Virus record (IMG/VR): IMGVR_UViG_3300044638_001368
Span: 1 to 62,907 of that record
Source of the DNA: a virus
Reading direction: 5' to 3' (one strand)
DNA length: 62,907 bases
The notes under the pieces were generated by a model, which was given only the letters and a program-made list of their open reading frames with translations, did not search any database and was not told the origin of the DNA. Shown in pieces: positions 29,279-37,137 of the stretch. Both the position numbers and the translations under genes were made by a program. The first letter of the stretch is position 1; each line of letters begins with the position of its first letter.

Positions 29279-29457
29279 TGGCATGGCTTAAGCACCCGCA
29301 TACCAAACAGGAGATGGCTGCGTGGTTCATGGCACCCGAGGTGAAGAGGCGTAGTAAACGCTCCCCCCGCCAGCTTCCTACCTTGTGGGACGACAAGGCA
29401 CGCACCGATGTGAACGCCAAGTCTTGGAAGAAGCACCGCCGTACCAAGTGGAAGTAA
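29278..29457 (+). CDS. Small basic early protein (59 residues)
   Basis: 59 residues, basic, with several Trp and an RRSKRSPRQLP segment and KKHRRTKWK end. Coupled to the gene upstream. Nucleic-acid binding is plausible from charge. Confidence 0.6.
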   Translation: MAWLKHPHTKQEMAAWFMAPEVKRRSKRSPRQLPTLWDDKARTDVNAKSWKKHRRTKWK

Positions 29458-29470
29458 CCCGACCAACTTA

Positions 29471-29482
29471 GTGACAAGTCAC
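29471..29482. promoter_or_regulatory. GTGACAAGTCAC box in front of 29518 gene
   Basis: CTTAGTGAC-AA-GTCACAAA, 35 bases before the start codon, after ACCAAC. Confidence 0.75.
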
Positions 29483-29517
29483 AAAGCAAACACCTAGCAA
29501 AGAAGGAGTACCACACA

Positions 29518-30381
29518 ATGTCTTTCAGTTTAGACACACGCAACACCAAGTATCTGCACAACTACGCAGGTGCCTTGGCCCACCACGACAGCATCACCCC
29601 GATACGCAACTCCAACTGCCGACCCATGGCCGAGCGCCGCAAGCAGCACTTCAATATAAGAAAAAACCACGAAGGATCGGTCATAGTGAGGCTGCACAGG
29701 ACCGACATCATCACATACCATCAAGACAACAAGATCACCCTCGACATGGGCATATGGTTTTCGCAGTCCACCCGTGGTGCGATCCGTGCGGTTACTGGCG
29801 TGGACACACACAAACAGCACAGCCGCACATGGGTGAAGGACCATGATGCGAAATGGTATCGGTTCAAGAACGGGATGCAGCTACAAGCCGGGGACTATTA
29901 CTGCAACCCCAAGATCATCGACCCCGTGTATCCTGAGACGCACACACTAAAGAGAAAGGAACTAAACGCGAAACTCAAACAATTCAAAAACTACTACAAC
30001 TACCTGCTTGGCCTAGCCAAGGTAGACGCTTGGCGCGGGCAGAGCATGGAGCAACGGCACGCGCTGGACGCGCTGACTAACCCGGACAACTACAAGGGCG
30101 GTGTGTTCGCACCTGAACCGGAGGCTGCGTTCGAATTGTCCAAGGTGCTTATGTATAACTACTCCCTCACTACCAGAGATACATACTGGCGGTTCTTTGT
30201 TAATCACCATAACCCTAACTACAGCCCCATCGCCGGTCTTGACCTAGAGAATGTCATGTCCACCGCGCTGAAGCGAACGATCATCAAGACCCACAAGGAC
30301 GAGCTGCTTACAAAAACCACGGTGACCAGCGGCGAGATCGTCAAAGACCCGTATGCGTGGGTATGGAAGGCGTATCAGTAA
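29518..30381 (+). CDS. Early protein of unknown function
   Basis: 287 residues, basic. N-terminal part rich in His/Asn/Arg (DSITPIRNSNCRPMAERRKQHFNIRKNHEGSVIVRLHRTDIITY), then GIWFSQSTRGAIRAVTGVDTHKQHSRTWVKDHDAKWYRFKNG, a beta-rich core, and a helical C-terminal half. I recall similar proteins in environmental phages near MoxR-like genes but without known role. AGGAGT ribosome site and an upstream GTGAC box. Followed by the next early promoter. Confidence 0.65.
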   Translation: MSFSLDTRNTKYLHNYAGALAHHDSITPIRNSNCRPMAERRKQHFNIRKNHEGSVIVRLHRTDIITYHQDNKITLDMGIWFSQSTRGAIRAVTGVDTHKQHSRTWVKDHDAKWYRFKNGMQLQAGDYYCNPKIIDPVYPETHTLKRKELNAKLKQFKNYYNYLLGLAKVDAWRGQSMEQRHALDALTNPDNYKGGVFAPEPEAAFELSKVLMYNYSLTTRDTYWRFFVNHHNPNYSPIAGLDLENVMSTALKRTIIKTHKDELLTKTTVTSGEIVKDPYAWVWKAYQ

Positions 30382-30385
30382 CCTC

Positions 30386-30414
30386 TTGACAATGTAAAGT
30401 AAGTGTGCTACAGT
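30386..30414 (+). promoter_or_regulatory. Sigma-70 promoter for the MoxR/VWA genes
   Basis: TTGACA, 17-bp spacer, TACAGT, 5 bp after the stop of the previous gene. A 21-codon frame starting ATG at 30,422 (about +2) ends with the TAA inside the palindrome at 30,473. Confidence 0.75.
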
Positions 30415-30472
30415 ACGTACAATGAAAAGACTACCCCGGCAAACAGGGGTGATAACCACAACCAACCAATTA

Positions 30473-30484
30473 GTGACTTGTCAC
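30473..30484. promoter_or_regulatory. GTGACTTGTCAC box in front of MoxR gene
   Basis: Full form TTAGTGAC-TT-GTCACTAA, 22 bases before the start codon and about 50 bases into the transcript. Confidence 0.8.
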
Positions 30485-30506
30485 TAAACAGAAAGAGAGC
30501 AACACC

Positions 30507-31586
30507 ATGAGCACGACAACCCTTAACTATGACCTTTGCGTATCGCTCGAAGAAGCCGAGCAGCTTATCCTTAACAACCGCGACCTGTGCTTCTTCCTTG
30601 AAGGCGAGCCGGGTATGGGCAAGACCAGCCTGAAGAAGCGGATGAAAGCCATACTGGGTGACACGTATGAGTACTGCTACCTAGACTGTGCGGCCACCGA
30701 CTTCAGCGGCGTGGGTTATCCCGGCGTGGACCGTGACAAGGGCATCGCGCAGTTCTTTCCGATGGAAGTGCTGAAGCTGCACACCGGCAAGCCCGTGTTC
30801 TACATGCTTGACGAGTTCACCAAGGCACCCGGTCCCGTGCAGACCATGCTGCACACCATGCTGGAGAGTAGTGACAGGCGCGTGGGTGATCGGTTCCTGC
30901 CCAAGGGTAGCATCTTGACGCTTACAGGCAACCTGTCGGGCAACGGTCTGGGTGACGTGATGAAGGCGCACACTGGCAACCGTGTGATCCGTGTCCGTGT
31001 CCGTAAGTCTACCGCTGATGAGTGGATCAAGAACTTTGCAATCCCAGCGGGTATCGAACCGGTGCTGATGGCTTGGGTCAAAGAGAACTCTCACTGCATG
31101 GCATCCTATCTGGACGGCGACCAAGACAGCAACCCGTACATCTTCAACCCCAAGTTCCAGCAGCGTGCCTTCGTGTCTGGTCGTTCTCTGGAACGGGCGA
31201 GCGGTATCGTTAGGAACCGCGAGGGTTACTCTACCAACGCGCTGACTGTGGCACTGGCCGGGTGTGTTGGTGAAGCTGCGGGCAAGTCTATCGAAGCGTT
31301 CGTTGCCTATCAGGACGAACTGCCGCCGCGCGAAGTAATCCTGCGTGATCCCAAAGGTGCGCCGTTGCCCACAACGCCCGGTGCGTGTGCCGTAATGGTA
31401 TTCAGCGCTATCGCTGCGCTGGATAAGAACAACGCAACGCCGCTGATGACATACATCCAACGACTGAGCCTAGTGTGGCAAGCTTGCTTTACCATCAACG
31501 CCGCACGTGACCCGATCAAGCGGCCCATCGTGTGTTCCAACGCGACCTTCGCCAACTGGCTGCGTGAAAATCAGGACCTGCTGTGA
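30507..31586 (+). CDS. MoxR/CobS-type AAA+ ATPase
   Basis: 359 residues. Walker A GEPGMGKT (33-40), Walker B VFYMLDEF (97-104), sensor-1 LTGN (about 139-142), and the MoxR-type insert with GVGYPGV before Walker B and RSLERASG near the lid. MoxR ATPases act as substrate-specific chaperones or remodellers together with VWA proteins; here the VWA partner is the next large gene (31,703). The pair recalls RavA-ViaA and cobaltochelatase CobS-CobT. Starts behind its own promoter and GTGAC box. Target in phage infection unknown. Confidence 0.85.
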   Translation: MSTTTLNYDLCVSLEEAEQLILNNRDLCFFLEGEPGMGKTSLKKRMKAILGDTYEYCYLDCAATDFSGVGYPGVDRDKGIAQFFPMEVLKLHTGKPVFYMLDEFTKAPGPVQTMLHTMLESSDRRVGDRFLPKGSILTLTGNLSGNGLGDVMKAHTGNRVIRVRVRKSTADEWIKNFAIPAGIEPVLMAWVKENSHCMASYLDGDQDSNPYIFNPKFQQRAFVSGRSLERASGIVRNREGYSTNALTVALAGCVGEAAGKSIEAFVAYQDELPPREVILRDPKGAPLPTTPGACAVMVFSAIAALDKNNATPLMTYIQRLSLVWQACFTINAARDPIKRPIVCSNATFANWLRENQDLL

Positions 31587-31657
31587 TGCAGGGCTACATC
31601 ATACTAGCCGTAGTTTTCTTCGCCCTAGTCCTGTTCTGGGGTTTCCCAAGAGACTGA
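31586..31657 (+). CDS. 23-residue single-helix membrane microprotein
   Basis: 23 residues, starting MQGYIILAVVF and ending in WGFPRD: one transmembrane helix with a charged end. The ATG overlaps the stop of the ATPase gene (TGATG), which argues for real translation. Function unknown; could anchor the ATPase or be a chance frame. Confidence 0.45.
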   Translation: MQGYIILAVVFFALVLFWGFPRD

Positions 31658-31669
31658 CCAACTAAAATA

Positions 31670-31681
31670 GTGACAAGTCAC
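31670..31681. promoter_or_regulatory. GTGACAAGTCAC box in front of the VWA gene
   Basis: ATAGTGAC-AA-GTCACAAA, 21 bases before the start codon, followed by a strong AAGGAG site. Confidence 0.75.
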
Positions 31682-31702
31682 AAATCAACAAGGAGCAACG
31701 TA

Positions 31703-32905
31703 ATGCAACCGATACTCAGACAAGAAGAACAGACAGCGGAACGCAAACTACAAGCCGCTAGCGTCGCTATCATGCGTGACCCCAAGTTCCGTGCGCTTGG
31801 TGGTGTGATGATGATGGGCAAGATACAGGTTAGCGACACCTGCCCAACTGCCTATACCAACGGGCGGGACGAAATGTATGGCCGGGGCTTCGTTGCCAAG
31901 CTTCAGCGCAAGGAGGTGGCGTTCGTTCGCTTGCATGAGACTATGCACAAGGCGCTCAGGCATCTGACGACCTACCGCAGACTGTGGGACATAGACAAGC
32001 AGGTGTGCAACCAAGCTTGTGACTACGTCATCAACGGTATCCTCGTGAAGATGGACCCCAATGAAACGGTCATAGCCATGCCGCGCGATGAGAACGGCCA
32101 GCTGATCGGTCTGTACGACCCGCGCTTCGACGGTATGAGCGAGAAGCAGGTGTTCGACATTCTCATGAAGGAGAAAGAAGAGGACGGCGGCGGGGGTGGT
32201 GACGAAGAAGGCTTCGACGACCACGACTGGGAAGGCGCTTCTGACATCCCCGAGGAGGAGCAGAAGAAACTAGGTGAGGAGATCGAACGCACGCTGCGTC
32301 AAGGTCTGATGGCTGGTAACGCTGCGGGTGATTTGGAGCGCCTGTTCGGTGAACTGCTGGCACCCAAGGTGGACTGGCGCGAGGTGCTGCGTGAGTTCAT
32401 TCAGTCTGTCTGCACGGGGATGGACGACTCATCGTGGAACAGGGTGAACAAGCGGTTCGTCGGTGACGATATCTACTTCCCTTCCATGATTAGCGAGAGC
32501 GTTGGTGAGATCGTAGTAGGCGCTGATATGTCCGGTTCTATTAGCGGTGCTGTGGTTACTAAGTTTTTATCCGAGGTGAAGGCCATTGCTGACGAGGTGC
32601 ACCCTGAGAAGCTGCACCTAATGTACTGGGACACCGCTGTTGCGGGGCATGAAGAGTATGACGCGAGTAACATGGACAGTCTGGTACAGAGCACCAAGCC
32701 GCGCGGTGGTGGTGGGACTGATCCTAGGTGTGTGATGAACTACATCAACAACCACAGCATCAAGCCTCAGTGCATCATCATTCTAACTGACGGAGAAGTA
32801 GGCAATGCGTGGGGTAACGATTGGAACGCACCCGTCCTGTGGGTGGTTGTTGGTAACCGCAAGATCGTGGCCCCGGTGGGTACGACAATTCATATGGAGG
32901 AGTAA
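31703..32905 (+). CDS. HExxH metallopeptidase-like plus VWA (DUF2201-like) protein
   Basis: 400 residues. His78-Glu-Thr-Met-His82 is an HExxH zinc-peptidase motif followed by KALRH; this N-terminal domain resembles the putative metallopeptidase paired with DUF2201. A linker rich in Glu/Gly/Asp (155-190) leads to a C-terminal VWA domain with MIDAS DMSGS (Asp275, Ser277, Ser279), a GGGGTDP motif (about 345) and LTDGEV (about 370). It should bind Mg through the MIDAS and be remodelled by the MoxR ATPase upstream. ATG follows AAGGAGCAACGTA. A peptidase whose activity is controlled by an AAA+ partner is a plausible role. Confidence 0.8.
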   Translation: MQPILRQEEQTAERKLQAASVAIMRDPKFRALGGVMMMGKIQVSDTCPTAYTNGRDEMYGRGFVAKLQRKEVAFVRLHETMHKALRHLTTYRRLWDIDKQVCNQACDYVINGILVKMDPNETVIAMPRDENGQLIGLYDPRFDGMSEKQVFDILMKEKEEDGGGGGDEEGFDDHDWEGASDIPEEEQKKLGEEIERTLRQGLMAGNAAGDLERLFGELLAPKVDWREVLREFIQSVCTGMDDSSWNRVNKRFVGDDIYFPSMISESVGEIVVGADMSGSISGAVVTKFLSEVKAIADEVHPEKLHLMYWDTAVAGHEEYDASNMDSLVQSTKPRGGGGTDPRCVMNYINNHSIKPQCIIILTDGEVGNAWGNDWNAPVLWVVVGNRKIVAPVGTTIHMEE

Positions 32906-32909
32906 CCCA

Positions 32910-33158
32910 ATGACCAAAGCAATCGTTCGGTTTGGGTACAAGGAATACGTCATGGAGCCAGCACAGGCTCTGCAATTTGCCGAGCTGCTTAACAGCATGG
33001 AGCGTTACGAAAGCAAGTACAACAAAGGGAGTGACGACAAGACAAGCAGCTACACATACCACGTTTATGAAGAGGAGGCTGAATCAATAACAGAGATCAA
33101 GCTCGTCACAGACCATCACTACCGGGTAGCAAAAGCTGCCGGGAAACCCGCGAAGTAA
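32910..33158 (+). CDS. Small protein of the MoxR/VWA cluster
   Basis: 82 residues; Lys/Glu-rich. FGYKEYVMEPAQALQFAELLNSMERYESKY then SYTYHVYEEEAESITEIKLV. GGAGGAG site overlapping the end of the VWA gene. Family not recognised; probably an accessory of the cluster. Confidence 0.6.
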   Translation: MTKAIVRFGYKEYVMEPAQALQFAELLNSMERYESKYNKGSDDKTSSYTYHVYEEEAESITEIKLVTDHHYRVAKAAGKPAK

Positions 33159-33179
33159 CAAAACAAAAGGACCAACACC

Positions 33180-34034
33180 ATGAGCATTACATCATCTTCT
33201 ATGCTGGTTGAACTGAACATCTCTGTCTGGACTGCTAACAAGCTGGACAAAGGTGCTACCGACAGCGTGACTAACAACGCCCACGCCGTGAAGAACGCAG
33301 CGCAAGTCCGTAAGAACCTGATGGCTGGTACTCACCAGCGAAAGGAGATTGCCGACCATGCTGCGGCTTGCCGGTTGTGGCACAACATCAAGACCTTGCC
33401 GTGGGCTGATAAGGGACCGCGTCTGCTCCCGACCAGCTTGTTCCTAGACTACAAGCAGGAAGCCAACACGCGCCGGGACGCCTTCCACAGGATGGTTGAC
33501 CAGTTCGTTCAGGACTACCCTGCACTTGTTCAAACTTCGCACAACTACTTGGGCGACTTGTTCGATGCGGCTGACTACCCATCTGCCAACGAAGTGCATA
33601 GCAAGTTCGGGTTCCGCATGGTATTTGCCCCGGTGCCTGAGAGCGGTGACTTCCGCTTGGACCTGCCAGCGCAGGAGCTGGACGAGGTGAAGCGTGGCTA
33701 TGAGGACAGCTTCAAGGACCGCTTGGCCGAGGCCATGAAGGATCCGTGGGATCGACTGCACAAGACGCTGCTGGGTATAAGCGAGAAGCTTACTGATGTG
33801 GACAACATTGATGTCAAGAGGCGCTACCACGACAGCTTGATCGACAATGCAGTGGAGCTGTGCGGTGTTCTTACACATCTCAACATAACAGGTGACCCCG
33901 AGCTGGAGCAGGCACGGCGTAGCTTGGAGCGTGTCATCGCCAGTGCGGATATCGAAGTAATCCGTGAGAACCCCGACAGCCGTGCTGACGTTAAGCAGCA
34001 GGTTGATGACATCCTGAAACAGTATCGCTGGTAG
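33180..34034 (+). CDS. DUF3150-like protein of the MoxR/VWA cluster
   Basis: 284 residues, helical. The opening (SSMLVELNISVWTANKLDKGATDSVTNN) and long helical body resemble DUF3150 proteins that are coded beside CobS-like ATPases and CobT-like VWA proteins in integrative elements and large plasmids. FGFRMVFAPVPESGDFRLDLPAQELDEVKRGYEDSF is a conserved-looking core. It completes an ATPase/VWA/DUF3150-like triad. The family call is tentative; no function is known for the family. Confidence 0.6.
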   Translation: MSITSSSMLVELNISVWTANKLDKGATDSVTNNAHAVKNAAQVRKNLMAGTHQRKEIADHAAACRLWHNIKTLPWADKGPRLLPTSLFLDYKQEANTRRDAFHRMVDQFVQDYPALVQTSHNYLGDLFDAADYPSANEVHSKFGFRMVFAPVPESGDFRLDLPAQELDEVKRGYEDSFKDRLAEAMKDPWDRLHKTLLGISEKLTDVDNIDVKRRYHDSLIDNAVELCGVLTHLNITGDPELEQARRSLERVIASADIEVIRENPDSRADVKQQVDDILKQYRW

Positions 34035-34078
34035 GAGCAACCATGACCAAATCGCTGGTAGGAGCAACCATGACCAAA
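34025..34078 (+). repeat. 27-bp tandem duplication of ribosome site and start codon
   Basis: Two exact adjacent copies of a 27-bp unit (TCGCTGGTAGGAGCAACCAT then GACCAAA), each with GGAGCAACC and ATG, in the same frame. The following gene can therefore start at 34,043 or 34,070. Confidence 0.95.
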
Positions 34079-34897
34079 GTATTCGACCACACCCACTACA
34101 AGTACACCCCTGACCCCGAGAACCCCCGGCTTATATCGGAGAACTACCTAAAGGACGAGAAAGCCCATCACTGGTGGCTTAGCGGGCCAAAACGTAGTTT
34201 TGCCGAGCGGCTGTTGTCCAAGTTCCCTAAGTGGCAGTGCGTTCAACCGTACCATGGCGGCTTCTTTCGTATCCTTAACGGGACGGAGTATCTTGGCACG
34301 GTTCGTATGTACGACGGTAAGTTTGAAATAAAGAACCACCGTATCGACAAGGCACGTACCCGAAAAGGCGGCATGGTAACCAAAGACCCTGACAAGGCGT
34401 TCAAGCTTGTGTGCAAGTACTTCAGTACCAAGACCAAGAAGGAGCGTGTGTCTGCTGTGCTTCTGGAAACAGGGGTCTGGATAAAAGGTGAGCAGTACAA
34501 CACCAGTACCAACTTCCGTATGCAGCTTACCAACTTGGCCTACGCTGCTAAGGACTACATCATGCAAGACCTTGAACCTTATCGTGCAGCGGCAAAAGCC
34601 GGGGGCTATGACATGACGAAGTGCTCTCAGGTAGAGAACCTGTACGCACGGAGTAGTGTGTCTACTGTAATGCAAGCCATGTTCGATAAGAACTTAGGGT
34701 CCGTCATTACGCGCGAAGGTGACGGGTACTTGCTGAGTGACCCCAATGGTACAGAAGTACTGAGCATAGAAGACACGTTGCTGCCCGGACCTGTTCGGGA
34801 GGCGTTAGGCAAACTCAAGCTAATGGAACCCCGCACCATGCTTGAAGGTGTAGGTGTCCGTGTAGATACGGATACTTTCTTTGTTGTAGTGAAGTAG
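34043..34897 (+). CDS. Early protein of unknown function with duplicated start
   Basis: 284 residues from the first ATG, 275 from the second. Basic N-terminal half with HTHYKYTPDPENPRLISENYLKDEKAHHWWLSGPKRSFAERLL and YHGGFFRILNGTEYLGTVRMYDGKFEI, a beta-rich segment; helical C-terminal half ending in a beta strand (VRVDTDTFFVVVK). Nothing recognised. It ends the MoxR/VWA transcription unit, 25 bp before a strong terminator. Confidence 0.65.
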   Translation: MTKSLVGATMTKVFDHTHYKYTPDPENPRLISENYLKDEKAHHWWLSGPKRSFAERLLSKFPKWQCVQPYHGGFFRILNGTEYLGTVRMYDGKFEIKNHRIDKARTRKGGMVTKDPDKAFKLVCKYFSTKTKKERVSAVLLETGVWIKGEQYNTSTNFRMQLTNLAYAAKDYIMQDLEPYRAAAKAGGYDMTKCSQVENLYARSSVSTVMQAMFDKNLGSVITREGDGYLLSDPNGTEVLSIEDTLLPGPVREALGKLKLMEPRTMLEGVGVRVDTDTFFVVVK

Positions 34898-34901
34898 TTT
34901 T

Positions 34902-34913
34902 GTGACTTGTCAC
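34902..34913. promoter_or_regulatory. GTGACTTGTCAC box before terminator
   Basis: TTTTGTGAC-TT-GTCACTAA just after the stop codon and 45 bp upstream of the next promoter; the only box not followed directly by a start codon besides the origin-region copies. Confidence 0.7.
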
Positions 34914-34922
34914 TAAATCTCT

Positions 34923-34954
34923 GGGGTTGCCTTAGCGGGCGACCCCTTTTTTTT
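34923..34954 (+). terminator. Rho-independent terminator of the MoxR/VWA unit
   Basis: GGGGTTGCC, six-base loop, GGCGACCCC and eight T: a 9-bp stem with one G-U pair. Confidence 0.9.
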
Positions 34955-34958
34955 GTCT

Positions 34959-34986
34959 TTGACTTTGTCTAGACGTAGTGTATGGT
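34959..34986 (+). promoter_or_regulatory. Sigma-70-like promoter for the replication genes
   Basis: TTGACT, 16-bp spacer, TATGGT. Shares TTGACTTTGTC and a downstream GTAG with the promoter at 44,077. Confidence 0.6.
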
Positions 34987-35011
34987 GGTAAACCAACAAA
35001 CGAGAGAGCAC

Positions 35012-35320
35012 ATGGCCGCTACACCCGAGAAGAAGGTAAAAAATAAGGTAGTCGAGATACTTAAGTCGCACGGCGTCTATTACTTCTTCCCTGCTACCTA
35101 CGGCATGGGGCGCAGCGGCGTCCCTGATATCATCTGCTGTTACCACGGTAAGTTCCTAGCCATTGAGTGCAAGGCGGGCGCGGGTAAGACCACGGCGCTA
35201 CAGGAGCGCGAGCTTGCGGCCATCAAGGCTGCGGGCGGTGTTCAGCTGGTAGTCAACGAGAAGAACGTGGGCGAGGTGGCGGTGCTGCTGAACGTGCTGC
35301 GGAAGATGGAACGGTCATAA
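35012..35320 (+). CDS. VRR-NUC domain nuclease
   Basis: 102 residues from the ATG at 35,012, which follows GAGAGAG; an ATG at 34,982 lies inside the promoter and is rejected. PD-(D/E)XK-fold VRR-NUC signature: GRSGVPDIICC with the catalytic Asp, FLAIECKAG with the ExK pair, then TALQERELAAIKAAGG and VQLVV. Stand-alone VRR-NUC enzymes in phages are thought to resolve branched DNA. Stop and the next ATG are adjacent, so it is coupled to the polymerase gene. Confidence 0.85.
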   Translation: MAATPEKKVKNKVVEILKSHGVYYFFPATYGMGRSGVPDIICCYHGKFLAIECKAGAGKTTALQERELAAIKAAGGVQLVVNEKNVGEVAVLLNVLRKMERS

Positions 35321-37137
35321 TGAATATTATCACCCTAGACTTCGAAACCTACTACTCCCAGAGCTTCTCGTTATCCAAGATAACGACGGAGGAGTACGTC
35401 CGTTCGCCTGAGTTCGAGACGATAGGGGTATCCGTAAAGGTGGACGACGCACCTGCCGTTTGGTTCAGCGGGTCATGGGCCGATACCAAGAACTTCCTTA
35501 ACCGGTTCGACTGGGACAATGCGATAGCGGTAGCCCACAACGCTGTGTTCGACATGGCTATACTTAACTGGGTGTACGACATCAGGCCCAAGCGCATTGC
35601 GGATACGCTGTCCATGGCACGTGCGCTAGGTGCGGGTAGTGTCAGCCTTGCTAACCTAGTCAAGCAGTACAAGCTTGGCGAGAAGGGCGACGAGGTTATC
35701 AACGCGCTAGGCAAAGGGCGGCTGGACTTCGACGAAGCATCCCTGCGTAGGTACGGTGCGTACTGCAAGAACGACACCGAGCTTACCTACAAGCTGTTCC
35801 AGACCCTTGGCCCTGACTTCCCTGTGTCCGAGTTCAAGCTTATTGACCTGACCATACGGATGTTTACGGAGCCAACCCTAGAACTAGATGCGGCGAAGCT
35901 GGAGGGCCATCTATTCAGCGTTCAGCAACGTAAGGGGCAGTTACTTCTTTCCGTCGCCGCTAACCAAGAAGTCCTTATGTCTAACCCAAAGTTTGCTTTG
36001 GCGTTGCAGAATATGAACGTTGAGCCGCCCGTGAAGATCAGCCCAACCACGGGCAAGGAGACTTGGGCCTTTGGTAAGACCGACGAGGACTTCAAGGCAC
36101 TGCTGGAGCACGAAGATGTACGGGTGCAAACGCTGGTGGCGGCGCGTCTGGGTATTAAGTCTACGCTGGAGGAGACAAGGACCGAGCGGTTTATAGGCAT
36201 AGCCAAGCGGGGCAAGCTGCCCATCCCCCTGCGTTACTACGCAGCGCACACCGGACGGTGGGGAGGCGACGACAAGGTGAACATGCAGAACCTGCCGCGT
36301 GCGTCAGCGCTTAAGTTCGCAATGCTAGCCCCTAAGGGTCACGTTATGATCGACAGCGACAGCAGCCAGATCGAAGCACGTACTTTGGCGTGGCTAGCAG
36401 GGCAGAATGACTTGGTCGAAGCCTTTGATAAGGGCATGGACGTGTACAAGATCATGGCGGCTGCAATTTACGACAAGAAGGAAGAGGACGTTACAAAGGA
36501 CGAACGGTTCGTCGGCAAGACCACGATCCTTGGGTGCGGCTACGGTATGGGCGCTGCCAAGTTCAAGAAGCAGCTGAAGACCTTTGGCGTTGAGATCAGC
36601 GAAGACGACGCGCGTATTATTATCGACGTGTACCGTAAGTCTTACCCGGCTATTACTAAGCTGTGGCGCGAAGCTGGTGTCGCGTTGGATGCGGTTCTAG
36701 GTGACAAGACGACCCCATTAGGGCAGTACGGTGTACTGGTAGTTGAAGGTGAGAAAGGTATACGTCTGCCTAACGGGCTGTACCTGCGTTACCCAAACCT
36801 GCGTAAGCAGAACAACGACGACGGTAAGTCCGAGTACGTCTACGATACCAAGAAGGGCAAGACGACTGTGCCTAACCGTATCTACGGCGGCAAGGTTATC
36901 GAAAACGTCTGCCAAGCTCTAGCCCGCATCATCATTGGCGAACAGATGCTGTTGATAGCCAAGAAGTACAAGGTGGTCATGACGGTGCACGATGCTATCG
37001 GGTGCGTAGTTCCCGAAAGTGATGTTGATGTTGCACTGGAGAATATCCAGATGTTCATGCGCGTGCGCCCCGACTGGGCGCTGGAGTTACCGCTTAACTG
37101 CGAAGCAGGTGCGGGTAAGAGCTACGGAGACTGCTGA
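35320..37137 (+). CDS. Family A DNA polymerase with DnaQ-like exonuclease
   Basis: 605 residues. Exonuclease domain first: DFET (7-10), AHNAVFDMAILNW (about 79-91) and YCKNDTELTYKL. Polymerase domain: AAHTGRWGGDDKVNMQNLPR, motif A DSDSSQIEAR (from about 345), motif B KTTILGCGYG (about 400-409), motif C VHDAI (about 555-559), where the usual HDE reads HDA so the second acid is replaced by Ala while the catalytic Asp is kept. It lacks a 5' nuclease domain. It should be the replicative polymerase, acting with the primase-helicase at 45,758. GGTCATA provides little ribosome site; coupling to the upstream gene is likely. Confidence 0.9.
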   Translation: MNIITLDFETYYSQSFSLSKITTEEYVRSPEFETIGVSVKVDDAPAVWFSGSWADTKNFLNRFDWDNAIAVAHNAVFDMAILNWVYDIRPKRIADTLSMARALGAGSVSLANLVKQYKLGEKGDEVINALGKGRLDFDEASLRRYGAYCKNDTELTYKLFQTLGPDFPVSEFKLIDLTIRMFTEPTLELDAAKLEGHLFSVQQRKGQLLLSVAANQEVLMSNPKFALALQNMNVEPPVKISPTTGKETWAFGKTDEDFKALLEHEDVRVQTLVAARLGIKSTLEETRTERFIGIAKRGKLPIPLRYYAAHTGRWGGDDKVNMQNLPRASALKFAMLAPKGHVMIDSDSSQIEARTLAWLAGQNDLVEAFDKGMDVYKIMAAAIYDKKEEDVTKDERFVGKTTILGCGYGMGAAKFKKQLKTFGVEISEDDARIIIDVYRKSYPAITKLWREAGVALDAVLGDKTTPLGQYGVLVVEGEKGIRLPNGLYLRYPNLRKQNNDDGKSEYVYDTKKGKTTVPNRIYGGKVIENVCQALARIIIGEQMLLIAKKYKVVMTVHDAIGCVVPESDVDVALENIQMFMRVRPDWALELPLNCEAGAGKSYGDC

